DNA of 64,000 bases. Source: Caulobacter sp. SL161. GTDB lineage: Bacteria; Pseudomonadota; Alphaproteobacteria; Caulobacterales; Caulobacteraceae. Below are positions 18,334 to 26,622 of this stretch, in pieces. The notes beneath the pieces are model-generated. The model was given only the letters and a program-made list of their open reading frames with translations, was not told the DNA's origin and made no database searches. The position numbers were made by a program, and so were the translations under genes. Numbering within the stretch: the first letter of the stretch is position 1; each line of letters opens with the position of its first letter. Location of the stretch: the NCBI RefSeq assembly GCF_026672375.1, contig NZ_JAPPRA010000001.1, positions 3,472,001 through 3,536,000 of the forward strand, read 5' to 3'.

Positions 18334-19841
18334 CCCACGACCACCGCCTGCGCCGCATCGTCATCGTCGGCGGCGGCACCGCCGGCTGGATGACCGCCGC
18401 CGCCCTGGGGCGCTTTCTCAAGGACGGCTACACCAAGGTCACCCTGGTCGAGTCCGAGGCCATCGGCACGGTCGGCGTCGGCGAGTCGACCATCCCGCAG
18501 ATCAACATCTTCAACCGGATGCTGGGGCTGGACGAAAACGACTTCGTCCGAAAGACCAAGGCGACCTTCAAGCTGGGCATCGACTTCGTCGACTGGCAGC
18601 GGATCGGCCACACCTATCACCATCCGTTCGGCCCCTATGGCGTCGACATGGAGGGCGTGTCGTTCCACGCCTATTGGCTGAAACTGCGGGCCATGGGCCT
18701 GGACGACGATCTGGGCGCCTACAGCCTGCAGACCGTGGGCGCGCGGCAGAGCAAGTTCATGCGCCCCAACGGCCAGGCCAACTCGCCGCTGGGCCAGATC
18801 GCCTACGCCTTCCAGTTCGACGCCGGGCTCTACGCCAGGTTCCTGCGGGAATACTCCGAGGCGCGCGGCGTCACCCGGCAGGAGGGCAAGATCGCCTCGG
18901 TCCAGCAGGACGGTCAGAGCGGCCACGTCACCTCGGTGACGCTGGAGAGCGGCCAGGTTATCGAGGGCGATCTCTTCATCGACTGCTCGGGCTTTCGGGG
19001 CCTGCTGATCGAGCAGACCCTGAAGACCGGCTATGAGGACTGGTCGCAGTGGCTGCTGAACGACCGGGCCATGGCCATGCCCTGCACGCTGGGCGGCTCG
19101 ATGTCGCCGGTGACGCGGGCCACGGCCCGGCCGCACGGCTGGCAATGGCGCATCCCGCTGCAGCATCGCCTCGGCAACGGCTACGCCTATTCCAGCCGGC
19201 ATGTCAGCGACGACGAGGCCCTGGCCGACCTGCTCAGCCAGCTGGACGGCGAGCCCCTGGCCGACCCGAACCTGATCCGCTTCACGCCGGGCCGCCGCAA
19301 GAAGAGCTGGAACGGCAATGTCGTGGCCATCGGCCTGTCGGCGGGGTTCATGGAGCCGCTGGAAAGCCAGTCGATCTATCTGATCCAGGTCGGCATCGCG
19401 CGCCTCCTGGCCCACTTCCCCGACCGCCATTTCCGGCAGGCCGACATCGACCGCTACAACCGGACCATGACGTTCGAGTACGAGAAGATCCGGGACTTCA
19501 TCATCCTGCACTTCAAGGCCACGGCGCGCAGCGACACCCCCTACTGGGACTATCTGCGCGAGATGCCGATCCCAGACTATCTGGCCGACAAGATCGAGCT
19601 CTTCAAAGGCTCGGGCCGGGTGTTCCGCGAGAACGACGAGCTGTTCAACGACACCTCGTGGTTCGCGGTGTTCATCGGCCAGGGGATCATCCCGGAGAGC
19701 TACGACCCGATGGTCGACTGCATGAACGAGGGCCTGTTCAAGGCCCGCATGGCCGAGATCAAGGCGGTCATCGCCCGCTCCGCCGAGGTGATGCCGGGAC
19801 ACATGGAGTTCATCCGGGAGAACTGTGCAGCGGAGGGGTAG
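18330..19841 (+). CDS. PrnA-type FAD-dependent tryptophan-halogenase-like protein, copy 4
   Basis: A 503-residue paralogue with GGGTAGW (residues 14-20), Lys81 in [19 protein letters not shown], and [13 protein letters not shown] carrying the Glu. The Tyr after the Glu (SIY instead of SIH) is nearer to classical tryptophan halogenases, so this copy may differ in substrate choice from copies 1 and 3. It ends the four-gene run. No separate flavin reductase, needed to supply FADH2, is seen close by. Confidence 0.88.
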   Translation: MTHDHRLRRIVIVGGGTAGWMTAAALGRFLKDGYTKVTLVESEAIGTVGVGESTIPQINIFNRMLGLDENDFVRKTKATFKLGIDFVDWQRIGHTYHHPFGPYGVDMEGVSFHAYWLKLRAMGLDDDLGAYSLQTVGARQSKFMRPNGQANSPLGQIAYAFQFDAGLYARFLREYSEARGVTRQEGKIASVQQDGQSGHVTSVTLESGQVIEGDLFIDCSGFRGLLIEQTLKTGYEDWSQWLLNDRAMAMPCTLGGSMSPVTRATARPHGWQWRIPLQHRLGNGYAYSSRHVSDDEALADLLSQLDGEPLADPNLIRFTPGRRKKSWNGNVVAIGLSAGFMEPLESQSIYLIQVGIARLLAHFPDRHFRQADIDRYNRTMTFEYEKIRDFIILHFKATARSDTPYWDYLREMPIPDYLADKIELFKGSGRVFRENDELFNDTSWFAVFIGQGIIPESYDPMVDCMNEGLFKARMAEIKAVIARSAEVMPGHMEFIRENCAAEG

Positions 19842-19872
19842 GGATAACCCCGTGAAAGGGTCCCCAAAACCG

Positions 19873-19985
19873 TGTCATCCCGGACGGCCCGGAGGGCCGA
19901 TCCGGGACCCAGGGGGTGAAGAAACGCTGCGCCCGCCGCCCCTGGGTCCCGGCGCTCCGCGCTTCGCGCTCCGGCCGGGATGACA
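19873..19985. repeat. Family A intergenic palindrome, copy 3, upstream of a GIY-YIG gene
   Basis: Ends TGTCATCCCGG and CCGGGATGACA, inner arms CCTGGGTCCCGG-type. It ends 44 bp before the start codon of the GIY-YIG gene at 20029, the same layout as at 52145-52286. Confidence 0.85.
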
Positions 19986-19990
19986 CGAGC

Positions 19991-20017
19991 AGATTGCAGG
20001 AAATGCAATCTAAGATT
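19991..20017 (+). promoter_or_regulatory. Small hairpin element before the GIY-YIG gene, copy 1
   Basis: AGATTGCA-N5-TGCAATCT (19991-20011) forms an 8-bp stem. The right arm also takes part in the odd palindrome AATCTAAGATT (20007-20017). The second GIY-YIG gene has AACCTAAGGTT in the same place, with paired changes on both sides, so base pairing rather than sequence is kept. Confidence 0.7.
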
Positions 20018-20028
20018 ACATTTTCTCG

Positions 20029-20319
20029 ATGCGCTCTTACTTCGTCTACATCCTGGCGAGCGGACGGAACGGCACACTGTACATAGGCGTCACCGGCGAT
20101 CTTGCGCGCCGCGTCTGGCAGCACCGCGAGGGGGCGCCCAGAGGCTTCACCGCAAAGTATGGGGTTACGAAGCTCGTCTGGTATCAGGAGTTCGCGGAGA
20201 TCAGCGACGCCATTATCTACGAGAAGCGCATCAAGCGGTGGCGGCGCGCCTGGAAGCTCGAGCTTATCGAGGCGGAAAACCCGCAGTGGCTCGATCTGTA
20301 CGAAACGCTGAACAACTAG
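20029..20319 (+). CDS. GIY-YIG domain nuclease, stand-alone, copy 1
   Basis: A 96-residue single-domain protein of the small UvrC-like GIY-YIG group (YhbQ-like). FVYILAS (residues 5-11) and LYIGVT (18-23) are the GIY and YIG strands. RRVWQHR supplies the Arg and His, and the Glu of IIYEKRIKRWRR is the expected metal ligand. A nearly identical protein is encoded at 52286-52576. Such proteins cut or nick DNA, but the cellular role of this subgroup is not established. Both copies follow a family A palindrome and a covarying hairpin, so the gene behaves as part of a repeated cassette. It lies inside the xylan locus without functional connection. Confidence 0.9.
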   Translation: MRSYFVYILASGRNGTLYIGVTGDLARRVWQHREGAPRGFTAKYGVTKLVWYQEFAEISDAIIYEKRIKRWRRAWKLELIEAENPQWLDLYETLNN

Positions 20320-20355
20320 CCCCAGCGCCACACCAATCGGGATCTCCAGCCCCCC

Positions 20356-21672
20356 CTACTTCCCCACCACATTCAGCACCGCCAGGGTCATCGCCTCGAC
20401 CCCCGTGCGGATGGTCGGCTCGGCCATGGGGGCGAAGTACGGCGAGTGGTTGACCGGCAGCTCGCGGCCTTCAGCCTTGGCCTTGGCGACCTCGGCGGGG
20501 TCGGAGCCGCCAAGGCCGAAATAGACGGACGGCACGCCGGCCAGGATGAATTCCGAATAGTCCTCGGACGCCGAGCCCGGCTTGTCCTGGGCCACGGCGC
20601 GGGCGCCGAAGGCGGCCTTGAACACCACCGCGGTGCGGTCGGTCAGGGCCGCATCATTGACCACCATCTTGCCGCCCGGGGTCAGTTTCAGGTCGGCGGG
20701 CGGGGCGCCGGCCATGTCGGTCACCGCCTTCACCGTGCGGCGCACGCCGTCGAGGATCTTCTCGCGCACGGCGTTGTCCTGGGTGCGGATCGTGCCGCGG
20801 ACCCGGGCCTTGTCGGGGATGATGTTGCCGGCGCTGCCCGCCTGGATCGAGCCGACCGTCACTACGCCGAACGCCGACGGATCCTTCTCACGGCTGATCA
20901 CGCTCTGCACATCGACGGTGAAGCGGGCGGCCATCAGCACCGGGTCGATGGTGGCCGAGGGCATCGAGCCGTGCCCGCCCCGGCCGTTGAAGGTGATGTC
21001 GAGGCCGTCCGAGGTCGAGGTCAGCACCCCGGCCTTGTAATAGACCTCGCCGGCCGGGCCCGAGCCGACGTGCAGCGCAAAGCCGTAGTCGGGCTTGCCG
21101 CCGATCTTGTCCCACAGGCCGTCGTCCAGCATGGCGCGGGCGCCGCGAACCGTCTCCTCCGAGGGCTGGGCCACGAAAACCAGCGTACCCTTCCATTTGG
21201 CCTTCATCGCCACCAGCTGGCGCGCTGCGCCGACCCAGGCGGCCATGTGGATGTCGTGGCCGCAGGCATGGGCGACGAAGACCTTCTCGCCGTTCCAGGT
21301 GGCGGTGGCCTGGCTGGCCCAGGCCAGGCCCGACTTTTCCTGCATCGGCAGGCCGTCCAGCTCGGTGCGGATCAGCACCTTGGGGCCCTCGCCGTTCTTG
21401 AGCACCGCCACGACGCCGGTCTTGCCGACGCCCTCGGTGACGGTGAAGCCCAGCGCCCGCATCTGCGCGGCCAGCTTCTTGGCGGTCTCGACCTCCTGGA
21501 AGCCGAGCTCCGGGTGGGCGTGGATGTCCTTGTACAGCGCCTCCAGCGCCGGATAGTCGCGGTCGAGCTGGGCGCTGATCACCTTCTGCGTGGCGGGCAC
21601 GTTCAGCGGCCCGGCCTGGGCGGCGGTGGCGATCAGCAAGACCAGGGCGGAGGCGGCGAACAGGGACTTCAT
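20356..21672 (-). CDS. Exported M20D amidohydrolase (hippurate/IAA-amino-acid hydrolase family)
   Basis: A 438-residue metallo-amidohydrolase. Signal peptide at residues 1-19 (ending AAQA), then the catalytic domain with metal ligands in AHACGHDIHM, the general-base pair in AQPSEET and a late His in VNHSPYFAP; a lid domain (about residues 210-325, TFNGRGGHGSMP) lies between. Relatives split N-acyl amino acids. The start at 21672 is chosen because it opens the signal peptide; the upstream extension is repeat DNA. It lies downstream of GH67 in the same direction, separated by a family A palindrome, and may be part of the same transcript. Its link to xylan is not obvious; it could remove acyl or amino-acid-linked groups. 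Confidence 0.9.
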   Translation of the reverse strand: MKSLFAASALVLLIATAAQAGPLNVPATQKVISAQLDRDYPALEALYKDIHAHPELGFQEVETAKKLAAQMRALGFTVTEGVGKTGVVAVLKNGEGPKVLIRTELDGLPMQEKSGLAWASQATATWNGEKVFVAHACGHDIHMAAWVGAARQLVAMKAKWKGTLVFVAQPSEETVRGARAMLDDGLWDKIGGKPDYGFALHVGSGPAGEVYYKAGVLTSTSDGLDITFNGRGGHGSMPSATIDPVLMAARFTVDVQSVISREKDPSAFGVVTVGSIQAGSAGNIIPDKARVRGTIRTQDNAVREKILDGVRRTVKAVTDMAGAPPADLKLTPGGKMVVNDAALTDRTAVVFKAAFGARAVAQDKPGSASEDYSEFILAGVPSVYFGLGGSDPAEVAKAKAEGRELPVNHSPYFAPMAEPTIRTGVEAMTLAVLNVVGK

Positions 21673-21752
21673 GGCGGGTCTCGGGTTTCGTGAGTCGCAG
21701 GATCGACGCATGGCCAATGGCGATCCGCTAGCCCTCGACTGCAAAAACTCCG

Positions 21753-21876
21753 TGTCATCCCGGCCGAACCCCGGCGGAAGCCGGGGGTAGAGCCGGGCCC
21801 CGGGGGCGGTGCGCACCGCGCTCTTTCACCCCCTGGGTCCCGGCGCTCCGCGCTTCGCGCCACGGCCGGGATGACA
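21753..21876. repeat. Family A intergenic palindrome, copy 4
   Basis: TGTCATCCCGGCC...GGCCGGGATGACA with inner GGGCCCCGGGGGC. It lies between GH67 and the M20 gene, close to the GH67 stop codon. Confidence 0.85.
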
Positions 21877-21882
21877 CGGAGA

Positions 21883-24030
21883 TTACTTCCCGTTCCCCGG
21901 AGCCCAGGGGAACTTCAGGCTCTGATAGTACTCCAGCGACTGCTCCGGGGGCTTTTCGCCCGCCGGCAGGGGACGCTTGGCGAAGGTCTGGAACCAGGCG
22001 ATAGAGGCGTCGCGCCACCACTGGGCCTCGGCCCGCTGGATCTTCAGATAGTCCGACACCTCGCGGTGGCGCCGGGCGTCGACATAGGGGGCCAGGCCCG
22101 CCCAGGTCTTTTCCATGCCGTCCACATAGGCCACGCCGCGGCCATAGTGCTTGACCAGCCCGTCCCACAGGGTGTCGCCGGACGTCAGGCGATAGTCCCA
22201 GGGGACGTGGTGGAACCACAGCAGGTCCTTCTCGTCGACGCATTTGAGGTCCGCGTAACAGGCGCCCACCGCCGGCGCGTACTGGGCCGTGGCGTTGCTG
22301 CCGGAGGGGGTGCGGTCAAAGCCGATCCCGGTCTGGCTGGCCTTGGCGTAGTAGACGCTGGTCCAGTCGGCGCGCGGGCCGCCGGCGACCCAGGGTCCCG
22401 GGCCATAGTGGTGGTCCCGGCCCATCTGGTGATGCAGGCCCAGCGGCGTCATGTAGTCCACCGCCGCCTCGCGCGAGCCCATCATCATCGACACGACCGG
22501 CGTCACCAGGCGCGGGTCGGCGCTGAAGGTCATCCTGGTCCAGTCCTGCGCGATGGCCTGCGTGCCCGCCTCTGGGTCCCAGGCCAGGCGCCCGAAGACG
22601 TACCAGTTGGCCTGGTCGAACTGCGAGCCGCTCCAGTTGCGGTCGCTGCCGATATTGGCCACGCCCGCCATGGCGGTCAGCTTGCGGCCGTCCAGCGCCC
22701 CGTCGATCACCTTGGCCACGGTCGAGCCCTTGCCACGGGCCATCGTGTCCGAGCGCAGAACCTCCTCGAACAGCGGGCCGAGGTAGACGAGGTGGGTCGA
22801 GAAGCCGAGATATTCCTTGGTGATCTGGAACTCCATGCCGAGATTGGTCTTGGGCATGGCCCCGAACAGCGGGTGGAACGGCTCGCGCGGCTGGAAGTCG
22901 ATGGCGCCGTTCTTGACCTGGATGACCACATTGTCGCGGAACTGGCCGTCGAACGGCTTGAACTCGTTATAGCCCTGCTTGGCGCGGTCCTCGGGCTGCT
23001 CGTGCGAATAGACAAAGGCCCGCCAGAACACGACGCCGCCGTGCGGAGCGACCGCGTCGGCCAGCATGTTGGCCCCGTCGACATGGGTGCGGCCATAGTC
23101 CTGCGGACCCGGCTGCCCCTCGGAATTGGCCTTCACCAGAAAGCCGCCGAAGTCGGGGATGGCCTTGTAGATCTCGTCGGCCTTGGCCTTCCAGAACGCG
23201 CGCACCGCCGGGTCCAGCGGGTCGGCGGTCTTCAGGCCGCCGATCTCCATCGGCGAAGAAAAGCGCGCGGTCAGATAGACCTTGATCCCATAGGGCCGGA
23301 AGGTGTCGGCGAGCGCGGCGGCCTTGGCGATGAACGGCGCGGTCAGGCTGTCGGCCTTGGCGTTGACGTTGTTCAGGACCGTCCCGTTGATCCCGATCGA
23401 GGCGTTGGCGCGGGCGTAGTCGACCATGCGCGGGTCGACATGGCCGGGCAGCCGCCACCAGTCGAAGATCGACTGGCCAGAATAGCCGCGCTCGACATGG
23501 CGATCGAGGTTGTCCCAGTGGTTGAGCATCCGAAGCTTCACCTTGGGGACCGACGTGATGTCGAGCTTGTCGACCGACTGGCCGGTCTGGATCAGCGACA
23601 GATAGCGGAACACGCCGTAGAGCACGCCGATGTCGCGGTTGGCGGCGATGACGGTGGTGGCCTTGCCGCCGACCGTCACGGTGCGGATCAGATAGCCCTC
23701 CTCGCCCAGCGTCTGCAGCGGCAGGCCAAGGCCGGTGATCGCCGGCGTCGCGCCCGACGCGAGCAGGATCACGCCGTCGCGCGCGCCGGCCGCCGCCGAG
23801 GCGGGCTGGCCCACCAGGCCCGCCAGGCCGCGCTCCAGCTCGGCGCGGGCCACGGTCAGGGTCGGGGTTTCGGCGACGGGCGCGATCGCGGCGGCGCGGG
23901 CGGCGTAGGCGACGCGCGCGCTCTCGGCGACCGGCTTGTAGCGGAGCCACAGGTCGTAACCGTCCTCGGCGCGGGCCGCTGGGACGACGAGGAAAAGCAG
24001 GGCCGCGACGAACGTCATCAAACGCATCAT
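21883..24030 (-). CDS. aguA: Exported GH67 alpha-glucuronidase
   Basis: A 715-residue GH67 enzyme that removes (4-O-methyl)glucuronic acid from the ends of xylo-oligosaccharides. Signal peptide at residues 1-21; N-terminal beta domain, (beta/alpha)8 barrel, then a helical C-terminal domain. The acid Glu304 sits in KANSEGQPGP, and the other pair of carboxylates in GAIDFQPREP and GMEFQITKEY, all as in known GH67 proteins. HWDNLD and GINGTVLNNVNA are further family stretches. It is divergent from mannonate dehydratase, which handles the uronate it releases, and shares that promoter region with XylR- and GntR-like operators. A second ATG one codon later could also serve as the start. Confidence 0.95.
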   Translation of the reverse strand: MMRLMTFVAALLFLVVPAARAEDGYDLWLRYKPVAESARVAYAARAAAIAPVAETPTLTVARAELERGLAGLVGQPASAAAGARDGVILLASGATPAITGLGLPLQTLGEEGYLIRTVTVGGKATTVIAANRDIGVLYGVFRYLSLIQTGQSVDKLDITSVPKVKLRMLNHWDNLDRHVERGYSGQSIFDWWRLPGHVDPRMVDYARANASIGINGTVLNNVNAKADSLTAPFIAKAAALADTFRPYGIKVYLTARFSSPMEIGGLKTADPLDPAVRAFWKAKADEIYKAIPDFGGFLVKANSEGQPGPQDYGRTHVDGANMLADAVAPHGGVVFWRAFVYSHEQPEDRAKQGYNEFKPFDGQFRDNVVIQVKNGAIDFQPREPFHPLFGAMPKTNLGMEFQITKEYLGFSTHLVYLGPLFEEVLRSDTMARGKGSTVAKVIDGALDGRKLTAMAGVANIGSDRNWSGSQFDQANWYVFGRLAWDPEAGTQAIAQDWTRMTFSADPRLVTPVVSMMMGSREAAVDYMTPLGLHHQMGRDHHYGPGPWVAGGPRADWTSVYYAKASQTGIGFDRTPSGSNATAQYAPAVGACYADLKCVDEKDLLWFHHVPWDYRLTSGDTLWDGLVKHYGRGVAYVDGMEKTWAGLAPYVDARRHREVSDYLKIQRAEAQWWRDASIAWFQTFAKRPLPAGEKPPEQSLEYYQSLKFPWAPGNGK

Positions 24031-24049
24031 GTTTCCTACCCTAATCCCG

Positions 24050-24153
24050 ATTTCCCCGGCGAAGGCCGGGGCCCAGATCGAAAGGCTCGGACGAGCCGGA
24101 TCTGGTTCCGATACGGCCTTGTGATCTGGGTCCCGGCCTTCGCCGGGAAGATC
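24050..24153. repeat. Family B intergenic repeat, copy 2
   Basis: TTTCCCCGGCGAAGGCCGGG and CCCGGCCTTCGCCGGGAA ends with inner CCCAGATC / GATCTGGG arms, like the copy at 8940-9045. It lies 20 bp upstream of the GH67 start, so it may be in its leader. Confidence 0.8.
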
Positions 24154-24224
24154 GGCCTTATTGAACTTTCCGACCCCGCACTGTCACGAAGCGCCCCCAC
24201 AGAAGGTCGGGACACCGACTATTA

Positions 24225-24270
24225 GTGGTCAGACCACCCGGTTGACAAGCCTCATGGTACCGGTACATCG
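24225..24270 (+). promoter_or_regulatory. Operators and promoter upstream of mannonate dehydratase
   Basis: GTGGTCAGACCAC (24225-24237) is a 13-bp perfect odd palindrome and the best GntR-type site in the window. TTGACA at 24242-24247 is a consensus -35 box; a weak -10 (TACATC, 24264-24269) follows. TGGTACCGGTACAT (24255-24268) lies between or over them and matches the XylR-like pattern with two mismatches. Either regulator could block transcription here. Confidence 0.65.
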
Positions 24271-24370
24271 ATAGCCGGGGAGGCGGTTGGGGCGCTGCGC
24301 GGCAAGGCGCGGGCTTTGGCTTTTGACCTCCGGCTCAGTCCAGCCTCTGCACAAGGTCGAAGCGTCCTCC

Positions 24371-25582
24371 ATGCCCAAGATCATCGCCGCCAAGACCATC
24401 GTCACGTGTCCGGGGCGCAACTTCGTCACCCTGAAGATCATGACCGACGAGGGCGTCTATGGCCTGGGCGACGCTACGCTGAACGGCCGTGAACTGGCGG
24501 TCGAGGCCTATCTGACCCAGCACGTCATCCCCTGCCTGATCGGCCGCGACGCCCACCAGATCGAGGACATCTGGCAGTACCTCTATCGTGGCTGCTACTG
24601 GCGTCGGGGCCCGGTGACCATGGCCGCCATCGCCGCCGTCGACACGGCCCTGTGGGACATCAAGGGCAAGATCGCCGGCCTGCCGGTCTATCAGTTGCTG
24701 GGCGGCGCCTGCCGCTCGGGCGTCATGGTCTATGGCCACGCCAATGGCGAGACGATCGACGAGACCCTCGACAACGCCGCCGTCTATGCCGAGCAGGGCT
24801 ACAAGGCCATCCGCCTGCAGACCGGCGTGCCCGGCATGAGCGGCACCTATGGCGTCTCCAAGGACAAGTTCTTCTACGAGCCCGCCGACAGCGATCTGCC
24901 CAAGGAGACGATCTGGTCGACCGAGCGCTATCTGCGCAGCACCCCCGCCCTGTTCGAGGCCGCCCGCGAGCGGCTGGGCGATGACCTGCACCTGCTGCAC
25001 GACGTCCACCACCGCCTGACCCCGATCGAGGCCGCGCGTCTGGGCAAGGATCTGGAGCCCTACCGCCTGTTCTGGATGGAGGACGCCACCCCGGCCGAGA
25101 ACCAGGCCAGTTTCCGCCTGATCCGCCAGCACACCACGACCCCCCTGGCCGTCGGCGAGATCTTCAACGCGATCTGGGACTGCAAGCAGCTGATCGAGGA
25201 GCAGCTGATCGACTACATCCGCGCCACGGTCGTTCACGCCGGCGGGATCACCCACCTGAAGAAGCTGGCCAGCTTCGCCGATCTGCACCATGTGCGCACC
25301 GGCTGCCACGGCGCCACCGACCTGTCGCCGGTCTGCATGGGCGCGGCCCTGCACTTTGACCTGTCGATCCCCAACTTCGGCGTCCAGGAATATATGCGCC
25401 ACACGCCCGAGACCGACGCGGTGTTCCCCCACGCCTACACCTTCAAGGACGGCATGCTGCACCCCGGCGACGCTCCAGGCCTGGGCGTCGACATCGACGA
25501 GGACCTGGCGGCGAAGTACCCCTATCAGCGCGCTTATCTGCCCATCGCCCGCCGCCTCGACGGGTCGATGCACGACTGGTGA
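24371..25582 (+). CDS. manD: D-mannonate dehydratase, enolase superfamily (ManD/RspA type)
   Basis: A 403-residue enolase-superfamily dehydratase turning D-mannonate into 2-keto-3-deoxygluconate, a central step in glucuronate use. Metal ligands are in [18 protein letters not shown] and [10 protein letters not shown]. The pair Arg148 ([10 protein letters not shown]) and Tyr160 (GTYGVSK) corresponds, shifted by one, to the Arg147/Tyr159 base of the Novosphingobium ManD as I recall it, which separates true mannonate dehydratases from low-activity relatives. The start at 24371 gives the usual length. It is divergent from GH67 and followed by the GntR gene, so substrate release, uronate breakdown and regulation are side by side. 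No uronate isomerase or mannonate reductase is in the window. Confidence 0.92.
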   Translation: MPKIIAAKTIVTCPGRNFVTLKIMTDEGVYGLGDATLNGRELAVEAYLTQHVIPCLIGRDAHQIEDIWQYLYRGCYWRRGPVTMAAIAAVDTALWDIKGKIAGLPVYQLLGGACRSGVMVYGHANGETIDETLDNAAVYAEQGYKAIRLQTGVPGMSGTYGVSKDKFFYEPADSDLPKETIWSTERYLRSTPALFEAARERLGDDLHLLHDVHHRLTPIEAARLGKDLEPYRLFWMEDATPAENQASFRLIRQHTTTPLAVGEIFNAIWDCKQLIEEQLIDYIRATVVHAGGITHLKKLASFADLHHVRTGCHGATDLSPVCMGAALHFDLSIPNFGVQEYMRHTPETDAVFPHAYTFKDGMLHPGDAPGLGVDIDEDLAAKYPYQRAYLPIARRLDGSMHDW

Positions 25583-25585
25583 GCG

Positions 25586-25596
25586 TGGTCTGACCT
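25586..25596. promoter_or_regulatory. GntR-type operator between manD and the GntR gene
   Basis: TGGTCTGACCT, the reverse complement of AGGTCAGACCA, matches the GTGGTCAGACCAC-type site at 10 of 11 core positions. It starts 4 bp after the manD stop codon and 113 bp before the regulator, as expected for autoregulation. Confidence 0.65.
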
Positions 25597-25708
25597 CCGC
25601 GACAATGCGCGCGAAAAAGGAGGCTCATCGGCGCGGTTGGCCGTGATAGAGATTGGCGCTCTCCCCTGCCCTGGGGCGTGTTTCTGCGCCTGCTCAAGCC
25701 CGATCGCC

Positions 25709-26458
25709 ATGTCTGACAACGTCAAGCTCTACCGCAAGATCGCCGACTCCGTGGCCGACGACATCGAGGCCGGGCGCTACAGGCTGGGCGACCGCCTGCC
25801 GACCGAGCGGGAACTGGCCGAGCAGTTCGGGGTGTCCCGCCCCACCCTGCGCGAGGCGATGATCGCTCTGGAGATGCTGGGCATGATCGAGGCCCGCCAC
25901 GGCCTGGGCATCTATGTCACGGCGACCACGCGCCCCCTCGCGCCGTCGCCGGAGATCGACTTCGAGATCGGCGCCTTCGAACTGATCGAGGCCCGCCGCC
26001 TGTTCGAGGGCGAGGCCGCCGCCCTGGCCGCCACCTCGATCACCGACGACCAGATCGCGGCGCTGGAAGGCCTGCTGACCCGCATGCACGAGGAGGAGGA
26101 AATCCGGGGCGAGGACGCCGACCGCGAGTTCCACCTGACCATCGCCCGGGCTACCGGCAATGGCGCGATCATCGCCACGATCGAGACCCTGTGGGACTGG
26201 CGCAACCGCTCGCCGCTCGCCCGCAACATCCTTGCCCGCGCGCGCGGCATGGGCCTGGAGCCCCGCATCGCCGAGCACCGCCGCGTCGTCGACGCCCTCA
26301 AGGCCCGCGACCCCGCCGCCGCCCGCCAGGCCATGCGCGACCACCTGGAACGGGTCATCGACCACCTGCTGCACGCCACCGAAACCGAAGCCGTCCAACG
26401 CGCCCAGGAAGAAACCAACGCCCGCCGCAGCGCCCTGGCGAAGCGGGTGGCGATCTAG
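25709..26458 (+). CDS. GntR/FadR-family transcriptional regulator of the xylan-uronate locus
   Basis: A 249-residue regulator: winged helix-turn-helix at residues 8-75 (GDRLPTERELAEQFGVSRPTLREAMIALEMLG), then an all-helical FCD ligand domain with the metal-binding Asp/His set (ADREFHLTIARATGN, EHRRVVDALKARD, RDHLERVIDH). FCD regulators bind small organic acids; the neighbourhood of mannonate dehydratase suggests glucuronate, fructuronate or mannonate, as for UxuR/ExuR-like proteins. It likely recognises TGGTCAGACCW, found before manD, this gene, and two TonB receptors. The ATG at 25709 is used since the frame upstream is non-coding in character. The symbol is left empty because the exact ligand is unknown. 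Confidence 0.88.
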   Translation: MSDNVKLYRKIADSVADDIEAGRYRLGDRLPTERELAEQFGVSRPTLREAMIALEMLGMIEARHGLGIYVTATTRPLAPSPEIDFEIGAFELIEARRLFEGEAAALAATSITDDQIAALEGLLTRMHEEEEIRGEDADREFHLTIARATGNGAIIATIETLWDWRNRSPLARNILARARGMGLEPRIAEHRRVVDALKARDPAAARQAMRDHLERVIDHLLHATETEAVQRAQEETNARRSALAKRVAI

Positions 26459-26466
26459 GGCAATCG

Positions 26467-26602
26467 CGCCCCCTCCGTCACGTCGCCTATCGGCGCCGCG
26501 CCACCTCCCCCGCAAGCGGGGCAGGAGGAGTGGAGCGGCTTCCTCCTCACCCGTGAAACGGGGGAGGTGGCGCGCGGCGAAAGCCGCGTGACGGAGGGGG
26601 CG
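26467..26602. repeat. Family C intergenic repeat, copy 4
   Basis: CGCCCCCTCCGTCACG and CGTGACGGAGGGGGCG ends with GCCACCTCCCCCGC / GGGGGAGGTGGC inner arms. It ends 20 bp before the acyltransferase start. Confidence 0.8.
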
Positions 26603-26622
26603 TCTCATGCCACCACTCCGCC

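Larger units (their letters stand above)
24031..24370. other. Divergent promoter region of 340 bp between GH67 and mannonate dehydratase
   Basis: Contains the family B repeat (24050-24153), then the operator/promoter block at 24225-24270. Between 24271 and the manD start nothing further was recognised. Confidence 0.65.
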
